Source: Lota lota
Taxonomy: Eukaryota; Chordata; Actinopteri; Gadiformes; Lotidae
Length of the DNA: 64,000 nt
Reading direction: 5' to 3'
NCBI GenBank assembly: GCA_026745465.1
Contig: JACYXH010000266.1
Span: forward strand, 1 to 64,000
Below, piece after piece: positions 21,684 to 33,478 of this stretch (position 1 is the stretch's first letter; every line of letters starts with the position of its first letter). A program made the translations under genes and the position numbers. Below the pieces are notes generated by a model. That model made no database searches. It saw nothing but the letters and a program-made list of their open reading frames with translations, and was not told the DNA's origin.

Positions 21684-22234
21684 TCATCCCAGAGACCCGG
21701 GGGTCTGGGAGCCGGGGGCCCCGAAGGCGTCCCTCAGCAGGCGGTCCAGGTTGTGTGTGTACTGGTCCCGGGTGGGGCCCGCCCCGCCCAGCTGGAGGGG
21801 CTGGAGGTGTGGATGGGGTGGGGCGTACGGGAAGGGAGCGTGCAGCTGGCTCAGCATCAGCCAGAAGGCGTCCGGGTCCACCTGGATCAGGTGACGGAAC
21901 ACGCTGGCAGGGAGCAGGAAGGGGAGGGGTCAGCCACACACGGAGCCACCTTTTCACTTGGGTGCAGGATCTCAATAGGATTTCATGTGTTCATATTTCA
22001 CCCATCGTGCTCGCTTGGCTTGAATCCAACTGGTGGGACTTTGTAACATTTCTTGACCCTCACCCATTTCTTGGCCAAATTACAATTACATTTTAAGAAG
22101 TGTGTGTGTGTGTGTGGGGCGGGGGGGTTGACTGTGGCACTGCTACCTTAGACACGCCTCCTGAAGGCTGATTGGTTGTCTACAGCTCAGGTAGGGAAGG
22201 CAGGCATCACAGACAGCATCCAGGTCAGCCTCAC
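21684..22234 (-). pseudogene. TTI1-like 3' end, copy 4
   Basis: Exons 22234-22147 and 21903-21684. The last exon stops nine codons early (GSLG then TGA), as in copies 5 and 7. Splice sites are kept. Confidence 0.73.
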
Positions 22235-22293
22235 CTGAACCACACGGTAACACAGAGGAATAAAGACGTGTGTATTATTACATGTGTATGTAC

Positions 22294-22355
22294 GGGGGCG
22301 GGGTTAGTCTAGTGGTTAGGCTGTCCAAAGGGTCCGGGTTCGATCCCAGAGTTCC
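22294..22355 (+). repeat. tRNA-like SINE-type sequence, copy 4
   Basis: Same A/B-box-like head, followed by featureless spacer. Confidence 0.55.
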
Positions 22356-22719
22356 TCTGCTTCTCTCACCAGGATGATGGCAGCTAAATGTAGGAGCAGG
22401 ACCCAGACATGAAAATGTCTTTAAGAATTAATATTAAACTTTTTGAGAAGCTCAGTTTGCTCCTTTGAAATATTTTTTGCCAGTGTACACTGAAGAAGAC
22501 AAAACTCAGGTTGTGGAGTTTCCTTCAGAAATGACAAACTCTTGGTTGACCACCAGTGGTCAGACTTGTACAGCTTGTGAAGTCAGGCTGTGGGAGCAGA
22601 ACCACAAGCCTAATAGCAGAATACAAATCTACTGTTCTGTTTTCTGCTCACCAGATACGAGAAGCACACAGCTTTGAACAAACACCAATGTTGTTAACAG
22701 TATTTGTTTGTTGTATTTG

Positions 22720-22967
22720 TTAAAGGAACAGTAGGCAAAATTTCTGTAAACGATTAAGTAAAAAAAAGAGCAAATGATTCATAACATTCCAGCATCTATC
22801 TGAAAAGTAAATTGTTCTAAATTAAAAAACAAAATTCAAGGAGTTTGCTTGATTGTAGTTGGCTGTCCAAAAATGGTCAACCTGCCGGTCAGAAAACAAC
22901 AAATCAGTCTTATCAAATTCCTGTCAGTTAGTTGAATTTCCTCTGAATCTTGCCTTTGCTCCTTTAA
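22720..22967. mobile_element. TTAA-ended MITE-like element, copy 4
   Basis: A 248-bp copy with inverted TTAAAGGA-type ends. Confidence 0.6.
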
Positions 22968-23727
22968 GGAAGACTCAGATAACAGGCTGTGAGCACAAAC
23001 GAAGTCAGATATTTAAACACAAAGTGGATTCTTACAGTTGACTTCTCAATATTGGAATCGGTTGAAGTGAGAAAGTTGGAATTACAAGATAATTTGTGCT
23101 GTAGTGATCACAGTACATGGTACCAAGGTCTATTCAATTCAACAATAAATATGTTGTATATTTTACACCTTCCCTTCACTCTTTATGCTATTTATTGGTG
23201 TTGTACTATCCCATCATAAGTCATTGCTGAGCTCTTTGATATAGTTTGTTCTTGCTTAAACATTGAAATACAGCAAAATACTTGAATACTTAAAACACAA
23301 TGGCCGGTTTGCCTGCTCCCTTATGTAATTAGTGTCTGACAAAGTATTTGTTTGATCTTCTGGGTGGAGACGCCATTTCAAACCAACAGTTTTTTATGTT
23401 AATGTGCCTTTGTTTACATCTAGTTTGACTATATTACAGCATTTGTAATCAAAATGAAAATAATCGATATGAAGTAGTCCGTTGTGCTGCCGTGTTACTT
23501 ATGAAGCGCTCAACACATGACTAGTGACCTGAACTCATTACTTCCTGTTGTGTCTTGGTGCTGGGGGGCTCTGTGCTTCAAATTAGACTGGAGCTTTATT
23601 ACTCTACATTAAATATACAAGCTTTGACACAGAAAAAGACTAGTCAACTAAAGAAAAAAACACAAATGTGGATATGATTGTTTTCTAGAAAAACAATTGT
23701 ATTGCGGTTGTTTAATCATCCCCTGCG
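22968..23727. repeat. X-box-type 5' flank (unit 5)
   Basis: Homologous to 12241-13000. No gene is recognised. Confidence 0.55.
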
Positions 23728-23741
23728 GTTGCCTTGGCAAC
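23728..23741. promoter_or_regulatory. RFX/X-box palindrome upstream of CTL-7
   Basis: GTTGCCTTGGCAAC, identical to the sites before CTL-4, CTL-5 and CTL-10. Confidence 0.6.
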
Positions 23742-23950
23742 ACCGAAGTGTTGCGATATTGCGGTCACTGCGACAGCCCATCCTGTTAGACAGACTTCCT
23801 GTTTGGTGATAGTAGGTGTTAAGACTTTGGCATGCTGTCATACAGAACGCACAGAAAGACAAACCACTCGTAGGAGTAGGACGATAAGATAAACTCTGTG
23901 AAAACACTTTTGACCAGAATATAGAGGAGGCAATTTACGCCAGGCCCAAC

Positions 23951-24742
23951 ATGATGACCAAGGTCAGGAATACACAAGGAGAGGTCGAGGAGAGAATAGT
24001 GGACATCTTGGTTAGTCCTGAGAGCCTCAGAGATCAACACCAGGACCATGTGGGGACAGAGGAGTCCTCCATGTCTCTGAGAACAGGAAGAAGTCAGCGG
24101 CCGGACGCTGTGAGCCCTCCTAGGTGTCCGATCAGGGCTGTGGTGGTGCTTCTGGGCCTGCTGTCTGTTGTCCTGCTGGCTAGACTGCTTGGGTTGGCAG
24201 TGCAGTACAAGACCGACATGGAGAAGACCATCAAGGAGAAGACCGCCATGGAGAAGGCCATCATGGAGAAGACTGTAAACATGGAGCAACTTCGCCAAAG
24301 GCTAAAGAATGTGACAGAACAGAGAGACTCACTGCTTTGTCAACAGAGCTGTCCAAGTGTTTGGGATAAGTTTGGTTGTAAATGTTACCGGCTTTCCGAA
24401 GTGAAGGGATCCTGGAATAAGAGCAGGAAGTTCTGTGTTTCCCACAGAGCAGATCTGGTGGTTGTGGACAGTAAAGAGGAGCTGGACTTCATTAGCAGGT
24501 ACTTCTCATACTTATGGCTCGGAGCGACAGATGAGGCCAGAGAAGGGATGTGGAGATGGGTTGATGGAACCGTCCTGTCAGTGGATAACCCCTCCTGGAG
24601 CAGAGAGGAACCTGACGGTGGTGAGGTTAAGAACTGCCTCAAGGTAACGAGGGTGTGGGAGGAGAACCATTATAAATGGGCATCTGAGAGCTGTGAGGAC
24701 CAAAACAAGGGGCTTTGTGAATACAATTTAATAAATGATTGA
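23951..24742 (+). CDS. CTL-7: C-type lectin receptor, Arg-type, shifted start
   Basis: The usual ATG is lost exactly as in CTL-4 (ATAGAGGAGGCA). The first in-frame ATG gives 263 residues (MMTKVRNTQ). The tail lacks tyrosine (RNTQ, ILVSP) and the span has Arg (LLARLLGL). The stalk has TIKEK, TAMEK, AIMEK and TVNMEQL. The CTLD has SCPSVWDKFGCKCYRLS, WLGATD and EEPDGGEVKNC. It ends in the gamma cassette (RVWEENHYKWASESCEDQNKG, then LCEYNLIND). CTL-4 and CTL-7 share 5' region and start loss but differ in stalk and C-terminal cassette, so the genes recombine internally. Confidence 0.78.
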   Translation: MMTKVRNTQGEVEERIVDILVSPESLRDQHQDHVGTEESSMSLRTGRSQRPDAVSPPRCPIRAVVVLLGLLSVVLLARLLGLAVQYKTDMEKTIKEKTAMEKAIMEKTVNMEQLRQRLKNVTEQRDSLLCQQSCPSVWDKFGCKCYRLSEVKGSWNKSRKFCVSHRADLVVVDSKEELDFISRYFSYLWLGATDEAREGMWRWVDGTVLSVDNPSWSREEPDGGEVKNCLKVTRVWEENHYKWASESCEDQNKGLCEYNLIND

Positions 24743-25330
24743 TGAAAAGATTTCTTTGTGGCTATTTTGTACATCAGTTGTTTTGTTCAAAGCTTTTTGG
24801 GTTACACCATGCAGTAAGAGTGATTGGCTGCAAGGTGTTCCTTAAAAGGAGATGACATGAATACTTCACAGGTCACTGCAGGAGCTGTACATACATGCTG
24901 CTCTTGTTGCCTCTTTTTTATTCAATGTTACCACAGCTGCTCTTGGTGCTGGAGGCTGAGGTTAGGTGGTAAAGAGTCATGACAGTCATTGGTTGGTTTT
25001 CAGTCGCTGTAAACCACACTAGTTGTCTATCTAGGGCCGCCTTTGTCCCCTCAACGGTGTCAAGATCACCCTTCAAAATATGAAATGGACATTTATATCA
25101 TAAGATGTGTTATAAAAGTAAACGTTTAAACTAGATTTTATTTTATTGAGAAAATAAAATCGTGTGATCACTACAAAACACTTGTTTATAAAGGATCTAG
25201 TTGTTCCACGGTGTTCAGATAGCAGAACAGTAGTCTTGTGTCCTGGTGTCTGAACAGGCTTGTAGGTCTTTACTTGGACTCTTTCAGTGGCTCCAAGAGC
25301 CTGATTTTACAAGCTGTACAAGTCTGACTC
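24743..25330. repeat. 3' flank module (after CTL-7), cut short
   Basis: The module runs to about 25350 (CAAACAAGACCGTGC) and then stops. The expected TTI1 fragment is missing here. Confidence 0.55.
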
Positions 25331-25521
25331 CAAGTGGTCAAACAAGACCGTGCTAAGTTTTGTGTTTTTGAATGGACCCTTATATAGATCTAAAACCTTC
25401 TTCTGTATCTATCCATAGATGTATACACATGCATATAAATGCTATTGCACACGTACAGTAATACAGTAGAGTAACTTCTGCAATGTAGTTGCTGAAGGCG
25501 TCATGATCCTGCTCAACTCAA

Positions 25522-25553
<32 letters not shown>

Positions 25554-26129
25554 GAGATCCGGAGGGGTCTGTGTATAATGGGAGAAATGTTACATTATTG
25601 TTGCAAGTACTTGTGTTTACCATCCTATTTGAGTAGACCGTGGCATGTAAAGCCTCCAAAGCCCCCTGTTCCGTTTCCTCTTATTAAGAACTATATTCTA
25701 CCACAATACAGCACAGCTCAGCATTTGCATTCATTGTGTGGCACATTCATGTATTTATGTATTTATGTATATACATTTAGTAACGTTAGGATCAGACGTT
25801 ACGTTAGATCGTGACGTTACGGTCAGATGATCTGGAAGTGGAGGGAAAATGTAACCCGAGGGAGTAAATGTGTTCGGTGTTTCTGCTCTTTTTGGCAGGA
25901 AGCACTAGTGCGCGTTGCTCCGAGATTCAGTGCATCTGCGAAACCTGACAGGAAATGACACCCAACCCAGAACTACTAGCAAATACATCCGAGTTGACTC
26001 AACGGTAAATAGGGATGTCGCAGTGAAACGTGGCAACCCGCCTGTGGTCCACAGAGGACAATCGTTAGTGAGAGATCGTCACGGTCCCCTGTGTTTAGTC
26101 TAGTACATCAGACCGGTTTCTTTATATTG
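25331..26129. other. Single-copy island inside the array
   Basis: This sequence recurs nowhere else in the window. It has a (TG)n near 25525-25551 and clustered ACGTTA words near 25785-25820. No protein of known type is recognised. It may be inserted DNA or flank from another locus. Confidence 0.4.
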
Positions 26130-26890
26130 CGTTTACATAAAGTATTAAGACCCTTAACTGGGTACTTTGTTGAGGCAGTGATCACAGCCTCAAGCCCTCT
26201 TGGGTTTTCAGCTAAAGGCTGAAGGGGGGGGGGGGGGGGTTCTCCTAATCTTCTCTGCACATCCTCTCGAGTCCCGCTACGTTGGACGGAGAGCGTCGCT
26301 GCAGAGCGAGTCTCCGGGTCTCTCTCTCTGTCCCACGGGGTTCAATCCAGACTCTGGCTCTGCACAGACCCTCAGAGGTGACGCCACTAGGCTTCACCCT
26401 AGGGAAGGTGTTCGCCAGGGGGGGTGAGCGGTGCCGGGCTTCCCCCCGGACACGGCACCTCATGGGTCAGGTCGGATAATTCGCCGCAGAGGATCTCTGT
26501 CAAGAGTGATCGGAGATCCATGAGACCCGTTGTTGGTCACCTGTCTGAACCAGACTCCCCCTTTCGCTCAGTTTTGCCAGGTCTCTCCAGAGATGTTCGA
26601 TCGGGTTCGGCAGTCAGGCTTTGGGGAGTCTTGGTGGTTCAGAACGATTGGATGCCACTGTGCTCTTGGGGACCTTTTAATCTGCAGAAATGTCTTTTTA
26701 TTTATTTATTTATTTTTAGTTGTTTTTGTCTCCAGATATGTAGCCTCAACACAATCCTGTCCTGTTCAGTCCAAGTACAATTCCTCAGACTTCATGGCTT
26801 GTTTGTTGGTCTGACATGCACGGTCAAAGCGTGAGGCCTCACATGGACAGTGCCTGTCCAGATCATGTCCAATCCGTTGAATTAGGCCAT
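26130..26890 (-). mobile_element. Decayed Tc1-like DNA transposon
   Basis: The + strand shows the familiar fish Tc1 end (AAGTATTAAGACCCTTAACT, then CAGTGATCACAGCCTCAAG). Later it has GTCTCTCCAGAGATGTTCGA and CACAATCCTGTCCTGTTCAG. The - strand reads LALQRRSPSNVAGLERMCRE, close to the Tc1 transposase C-terminal region (VQRRSPSNLTELERICREEW). Large parts are missing or reordered and it holds a 17-G run near 26223-26239. It is a dead remnant. Confidence 0.75.
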
Positions 26891-27173
26891 CCGGTTGTTT
26901 TGTTAGTTTGTTTCCCTGAGTGACGGTGACGTTTACAATACTCTAATGAGCTGTGGTGGGAATCGCTAATTCTCTAGACCAATCATGTGCCGAGAACTGG
27001 AGCAACCAATCAGCACGACGGCACAACAAAGTGTGTGCACAATGGCACAGAGACAGCAAGACATGAAAATCCTGCCTTCGGCTGTAGCGTGTTGCACTGC
27101 AATATGCTAAATGACAAAATAACTAAAATAGTATGCGAGCTCAGCCTACACTATCTGAACACATGTGTCAGGT
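26891..27173. other. Single-copy spacer
   Basis: Not repeated elsewhere in the window; nothing recognised. Confidence 0.4.
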
Positions 27174-27268
27174 GCAGGGCAGGTGAGAGGTTAAGCATGG
27201 GGCAGGTGAGAGGTCAGCATGGGGCAGGTGAGAGGTCAGCATGGGGCAGGTGAGAGGTCAGCATGGGG
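27174..27268. repeat. 22-bp minisatellite
   Basis: About four units of AGGTGAGAGGTCAGCATGGG plus GC. It abuts the CTL-8 fragment. Confidence 0.85.
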
Positions 27269-27273
27269 TAGTT

Positions 27274-27686
27274 TGACAGAACAGAGAGACGCACTGCTTT
27301 GTCAACAGAGCTGTCCAAGTGTTTGGGATAAGTTTGGTTGTAAATGTTACAGGCTTTCTAAAGTGAAGGGATCCTGGAGTAAGAGCAGGGAGTTCTGTGT
27401 TTCCCAAGGAGCAGATCTGGTGGTTGTGGACAGTAAAGAGGAGATGGACTTCATTAGCAGTTACAGCTCGTCCTTCTGGCTCGGAGCGACAGATGAGGCC
27501 AGAGAAGGGATGTGGAGATGGGTTGATGGAACCGTCCTGTCAGTGGATAACCCCTCCTGGAGCAGAGGGAAACCTGACGGTGGTAAGGACAAGAACTGTC
27601 TCATGGTAACGAGGGTCTGGGAGCAAAAGCAATATAAATGGGCATCTGAGAGCTGTGAAGGCCAAAACAAGAGGCTTTGTGAATAA
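27274..27686 (+). pseudogene. CTL-8: orphan lectin domain
   Basis: Homology to the receptors starts at TGACAGAACAGAGAGACGC, so tail, span and most of the stalk are gone. The CTLD is uninterrupted: SCPSVWDKFGCKCYRLS, WLGATD, GKPDGGKDKNC and a gamma cassette ending RLCE. The stop comes slightly early. The upstream minisatellite is in frame and supplies ATGs (27200, 27219), so a chimeric cytosolic protein is possible on paper. No signal peptide is seen, so a 5'-truncated pseudogene is more likely. Confidence 0.8.
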
Positions 27687-28795
27687 AATTTAATAAAATG
27701 ATTGATGAAAATTTTTATTTGTGCCTATTTTGTACATCAGATGTTTTGTTCAAAGCTTTTTGGGTTACACCATGCAGTAAGAGCTGTGATTGGCTGCAAA
27801 GTGTTCCTTAAAAGGAGATGACATGAATACTTCACTGGTCACTGCAGGAGCTGTACATACTTGCTGCTCTTTTTACTCTTATTTTCAATGTTACCACAGT
27901 TGCTCTTGGTGCTGGAGGCTGAGGTTAGGTGGTAAAGAGTCATGACAGTCATTGGCTGGTTTTCAGTCGCTGTAAACCACACTAGTTCTCTATCCAGGGC
28001 CGCTTTTTCCCCTTCTACGGTGTCAAAATCACCCTTCAAAATATGAAATGGACATTTATAACAGATGCTTTTAAAGCAGACGTTTTAAACTAGATTGATT
28101 TGTATGTTGAATTGTATTTATCCTTTGGTACCATGTGGTGTGATCACTATAAAACGCTTGTTTATAAAGGATCTAGTTGTTCCACGGTGTTCAGATAGCA
28201 GAACAGTAGTCTTGTGTCCTGGTGTCTGAACAGGCTTGTAGGTCTGCACTTGGACTCTTTCAGCGGCTCCACATTGAACCGATCTTTTATTTGCTTTGGG
28301 ACTGATGAAGGTTTCTGTTGAAAGTCCACTATTTCTTCAGCTTCAATCCTTTTAATTGCAGTGTTTGCCCTGAACTTTTCATTTATATTTCTTTTAATCT
28401 TTAAAACCAAACATTATATAATATCTCTTACTCTAAAGAAATGCTACAATAAACCCTATTTTGAAATCATCTAACCGTTAACATCTTATTTTGGCATAGG
28501 CCTACAGCAAATATGTATTTCAACTATGTCTTAATGCGTATTATGATCCCTTTTAAGTAAGTAGAACAATCTGAACATTGCTGATATGACACTAATTGAT
28601 GCAGCGCACAAACAACTGACACAAAAGGCCTCTATAAGCAGAAGTAGGAAGTAACATCTGGTTAAAATACTTCCTGTTGGTTCAAAGTGGGTGTTATGAC
28701 TTTGGCATGCTGGCATACAGAACGCACAGAAAGACCAACCACTCGTAGGAGTCGGATGATAAGATAAACTCTGTGAAAACAGTTTTGACCAGAAT
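27687..28795. repeat. Spacer between CTL-8 and CTL-9
   Basis: A 3' flank module followed by the internal-type promoter block (CTCTATAAGCAGAAGTAGG at about 28631). No gene is seen. Confidence 0.5.
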
Positions 28796-29671
28796 ATGGC
28801 TGAGGAGATTTACCACAGACCCAACATGATGACCAAGGCCAGGTATAAACAAGGAGTGGTCGAGTAGAGTATAGTGGACATCTTGGTTAGTCCTGAGAGC
28901 CTCAGAGATCAACACCAGGACTATGTGGGGACAGAGGAGTCCTCTATGTCTCTGAGAACAGGAAGAAGTCAGCGGCCGGACGCTGTGAGCCCTCCTAGGT
29001 GTCCGATCAGGGCTGTGGTGGTGCTTCTGGGCCTGCTGTCTGTTGTCCTGCTGGCTGGACTGCTTGGGTTGGCAATGCAGTACAAGACCGTCATGGAGAA
29101 GACCATCAAGGAGAAGACTGTAAGCATGGACAGAGACATGGAGAAAACCATCAAGTAGAAGATCATCATGGAGAAGACCATCATGGAGAAAACTGTAAGC
29201 ATGAAACGAGACATGGAGCAGCTTCACCAAAGGCTGAAGAATGTGACAGAACAGAGAGACTCACTGCTTTGTCAACAGTGCTGTCCAAGTGGTTGGGATA
29301 AGTTTGGTTGTAAATGTTACCGGCTTTCCGACGTGAAGGGATCCTGGAATAAGAGCAGGGAGTTCTGTGTTTCCTAAGGAGCAGATCTGGTGGTTGTGGA
29401 CAGTAAAGAGGAGATGGACTTCATTAGCAGGTACGGCTCGTACTTCTGGCTCGGAGCGACAGATGAGGCCAGAGAAGGGATGTGGAGATGGGTTGATGGA
29501 ACCGTCCTGTCAGTGGATAACCCCTCCTGGAGCAGAGGGGAACCTGACGGTGGTAAGGACAAGAACTGCCTCAAGGTAACGAGTGTCTGGCAGCAGAACC
29601 ATTATAAATGGGCATCTATAAGCTGTGAAAACCAAAACTTTGTCCTTTGTGAATCCAACTTAGCAAAATGA
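28796..29671 (+). pseudogene. CTL-9: C-type lectin receptor with three in-frame stops
   Basis: The frame is kept throughout from the standard ATG (MAEEIYHRP), but TAG at 28865, TAG at 29156 and TAA at 29375 interrupt it. The tail is ILVSP with Gly in the span, a mixed combination not seen in any intact copy. The stalk is long with VSMDRDMEK and TIMEK pentads. The CTLD has EPDGGKDKNC and a gamma end (SVWQQNHYKWASISCENQNF, then VLCESNLAK). Confidence 0.88.
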
Positions 29672-31217
29672 TTGATGAAAACATTTCTTTGCGCCTATTT
29701 TGTACATCATAATGCCAACATACATATTTTGTTTTGTTTCATACTTGTTGGGTTCCGCCATTCGATAGAGCTGTGATTGGCTGCAAGGTGTTCCTTAAAA
29801 GGAGATGACATGAATACTTCACTGGTCACTGCAGGAGCTGTACATAGATGCTGCTCTTTTTATTTAATTTTTTTTCAATGTTTCCACAGTTGCTCTTGCT
29901 GCTGGAGGTTGAGGTTAGGTGGTAAAGAGTCATGACAGTTGGTTTTCAGTCGCTGTAAACCACACTAGTTCTCTATCTAGGGCTGCCTTTGTCCCCTCAA
30001 CGGTGTCAAGATCACCCTTCAAAATATGAAATGGACATTTATAACAAATGTGTTCAAAGCAGAGGTTTTAAGCTATACTGATTTTTACATTGAATTGTAT
30101 TTATCCTTTGGTACCATGTGGTGTGATCACTATAAAACACTTGTTTATAAAGGATCTAGTTGTTCCACGGTGTTCAGATAGCAGAACAGTAGTCTTGTGT
30201 CCTGGTGTCTGAACAGGCTTGTAGGTCTGCACTTGGACTCTTTCAGCGGCTCCACATTGAACCGATCTTTGATTTGCTTTGGGACTGATGAAGGTTTCTG
30301 TTGAAAGTCCACTATTTCTTCAGCTTCAATCCTTTTAATTGCAGTGTTTGCCCTGAACTTTTCATATATATATTTTTTAATCTTTAAAACAGAACATTAT
30401 ATAATATCTCTCACTCTAAAAAAGGTATACAATAAAGCATATTTTGAAATCATCATCTAATATATATATCTGTATTTTTAAAGAAGCTCTTGAGTTATTT
30501 ATTTTGTTTATTTTATTATTTGGATTTGGTTTAGCCTTTGGCTCTTTGAACAGACATTGAATTGATATTAAATTACTTTTGGGTCTGGTGAATAAATAAT
30601 TACGATTGCCAATCAAATGTTTCATTTGTAATATTTGTAATGGCAGTGTTTACCCTGAACTTTTCTGATCTTTTCAAAATACCACTTACCATAATTTATT
30701 TCTATATGTTGGTATAAATCAGTAAGATTTTTTTTTATGTTTGTTTCCACTCTTAACCCTATTCTATGTCAAATCACTAATAAATCGAATATGAAACAAT
30801 AATTTGAAATCCTCTAACCTTTTTATTAACAAAAAATATTAATATTAAATGTTTTAAGGTCCTGTGTTTCTTCTCTTCAAGCAGAGAATCAAGTTCTGCT
30901 ATGTAACTCATTTGTGAGTAAATCAGGATATCACGGTGTATAAACATGGTAACACATCATTGATATCAGCTACCTGATCACAATACATGTTGGAGCGACT
31001 AATGCTTGTTTTATATTCATACTTTCATCTTCATTGCAATGAATGACGACGTGCCCTTGAGCAAGTGTCTTCAGAGCAGCAGGTTGCTGGTGTGTCTATG
31101 AAACCACAGCAGCAGTTCCACAACACCAGTTTGACCAGTCAGTAACGTGATGACCTGACGGAACAGCACAGCATGCGTCCACACTGGGCTTCATCTGATT
31201 GGTCGTCCATCCGCCCT
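29672..31217. repeat. 3' flank module (after CTL-9)
   Basis: Homologous non-coding module up to the TTI1 fragment. Two versions of the AT-rich part are joined near 30460. No gene is seen. Confidence 0.55.
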
Positions 31218-31631
31218 TCATCCCAGAGTCCCGGGGGTCTGGGAGCCAGGGGCCCCGAAGGCGTCCTTCAGCAGGCGGTCCAGGTTGTGTGTGTACTGGT
31301 CCCGGGTGGGGCCCTCCCCGCCCAGCTGGAGGGGCTGGAGGTGTGGATGGGGTGGGGCGTACGGGAAGGGAGCGTGCAGCTGGCTCAGCGTCAGCCAGAA
31401 GGCGTCCGGGTCCACCTGGATCAGGTGACGGAACACGCTGGCAGGGAGCAGGAAGGGGAGGGGTCAGCGACACACGGAGCCACCTTTTCACTTGGGTGCA
31501 GGATCTCAATAGGATTTCATGTGTTCATATTTCACCCATCGTGCTCGCTTGGCTTGAATCCAATTGGTGGGACTTTGTAACATTTCTTGACCCTCACCCA
31601 TTTCTTGGCCAAATTACAATTACATTTTAAG

Positions 31632-31682
<51 letters not shown>

Positions 31683-31787
31683 GACTGTGGCATTGCTACC
31701 TTAGACATGCCTACTGAAGGCTGATTGGTTGTCTACAGCTCAGGTAGGGAAGGCAGGCATCACAGACAGCATCCAGGTCAGCCTCAC
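31218..31787 (-). pseudogene. TTI1-like 3' end, copy 5
   Basis: Exons 31787-31700 and 31437-31218. The last exon ends early at GTLG. Small changes (GGEGPTRD, LLKDAFG) make it one of the more divergent copies. The intron has a long (TG)n at about 31634-31679. Confidence 0.72.
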
Positions 31788-31846
31788 CTGAACCACACGG
31801 TAACACAGAGGAATAAAGACGTGTGTATTAATACATGTGTATGTAC

Positions 31847-31908
31847 GGGGGCGGGGTTAGTCTAGTGGTTAGGGTGTCCAAAGGGTCCGGGTTCGATCCC
31901 AGACGTCC
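31847..31908 (+). repeat. tRNA-like SINE-type sequence, copy 5
   Basis: Same A/B-box-like head, followed by featureless spacer. Confidence 0.55.
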
Positions 31909-32273
31909 TCTGCTTCTCTCTCCAGGATGATGGCAGCTAAATGTAGGAGTAGGACCCAGACATGAAAATGTGTTTAAGAATTAATACTAATGTTTTTAAG
32001 AAGCTCAGTTTGCTCCTTTGAATTTGTTTTTGCCACAGTGTACACTCAAGAACACAAAACTCAGCTTATGGAGTTTCTTTAGAAATGACAAACTCTTGGT
32101 TGACCACCAGGGGTCAGACTTGTACAGAATACAAAGTCAGGCTGTTGGAGCAGAACCAAAAGCCTAATAGCAGAATACAAATCTACTGTTCTGTTATCTG
32201 CTCACCAGATACCAGAAGCACACAGCTTTGAACAGACACCAATGTTGTTGACAGTATTTGTTTGTTGTATGAG

Positions 32274-32522
32274 TTAAAGGAACAGTAGGCAATGTTTCTG
32301 TAAACGATGAAGCAGAAACAATATCTAATTACTCATAACATTCCAGCATATATCTGAAAAGTAAATTTTTCTAAATTGACAACTAAATTCTAGGAGTTTC
32401 ATTTGACTGTAGTAGGCTGTCTGAAAATGGCCACTCTGCCGGTCAGAAAACAACTAATCAGTCTTTCCAAATTGATGTCAGTTTGTATAATTTCCTCTTA
32501 ATCTTGCCTACTGCTCCTTTAA
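32274..32522. mobile_element. TTAA-ended MITE-like element, copy 5
   Basis: A 249-bp copy whose ends TTAAAGGAACAGTAGGCAA and TTGCCTACTGCTCCTTTAA (last bases at 32521-32522) form the clearest inverted pair. Confidence 0.62.
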
Positions 32523-33285
32523 GGAAGACTCAGATAACAGGCTGTGAGAACAAACGAAGTCAGATATTTAAACACAAAGTGGATTCTTACAGTCGACTTC
32601 TCAATATTGGAATCGGTTGAAGTGAGAAAGTTGGCATTACAAGATAATTTGTGCTGTAGTGATCACAGTACATGGTACCAAGGTCTATTCAATAAAACAA
32701 TAAATATGTTGTATATTTTACACCTTCACTTCACTCTTTATGCAATTTATTGGTGTTGTACTATCCCATCATTATAATTCATTGCTGAGCTCTTTGATAT
32801 AGTTTGCCCTTGCTTAAACATTGAAATACAGCTAAATACTTGAATTACTTAAAACACAATGGCCAGTTTGCCTGCTCCCTTATGTAATTAGTGTTTGACA
32901 AAGATTTGTTTGATCTTCTGGGTGGAGACGCCATTTCAAACCAACAGTTTTGCATGTTAATGTGCCTTTGTTTACATCTAGTTTGACTATATTACAGCAT
33001 TTGTAATCAAAATGAAAATAATCGATATGAAGTAGTCCATTGTGCTGCCGTGTTACTTATGAAGCGCTCAACACATGACTAGTGACCTGAACTCATTACT
33101 TCCTGTTGTGTCTTGCTGCTGGGGGGCTCTATGCTTCAAATTAGACTGGAGCTTTATTACTCTACATTAAATATACAAGCTTTGACACAGAAAAAGACTA
33201 GTCAACTAAAGAAAAAAACACAAATGTGGATATGATTGTTTTCTAGAAAAACAATTGTATTGCGGTTGTTTAATCATCCCCTGCG
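32523..33285. repeat. X-box-type 5' flank (unit 6)
   Basis: Homologous to 12241-13000. No gene is recognised. Confidence 0.55.
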
Positions 33286-33299
33286 GTTGCCTTGGCAAC
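33286..33299. promoter_or_regulatory. RFX/X-box palindrome upstream of CTL-10
   Basis: GTTGCCTTGGCAAC, about 190 bp before the ATG. Confidence 0.6.
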
Positions 33300-33478
33300 A
33301 CCGAAGTGTTGCGATATTGCGGTCACTGCGACAGCCCATCCTGTTAGACAGACTTCCTGTTTGGTGATAGTAGGTGTTAAGACTTTGGCATGCTGTCATA
33401 CATAACGCACAGAAAGACCAACCACTCGTAGGAGTAGGACGATAAGATAAACTCTGTGAAAACACTTTTGACCAGAAT

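Noticed and set aside
26200-26834. Overlapping frames near the 17-G run as a novel gene
   Set aside because: The stretch matches Tc1 transposon sequence on both sides and the - strand carries transposase remnants.
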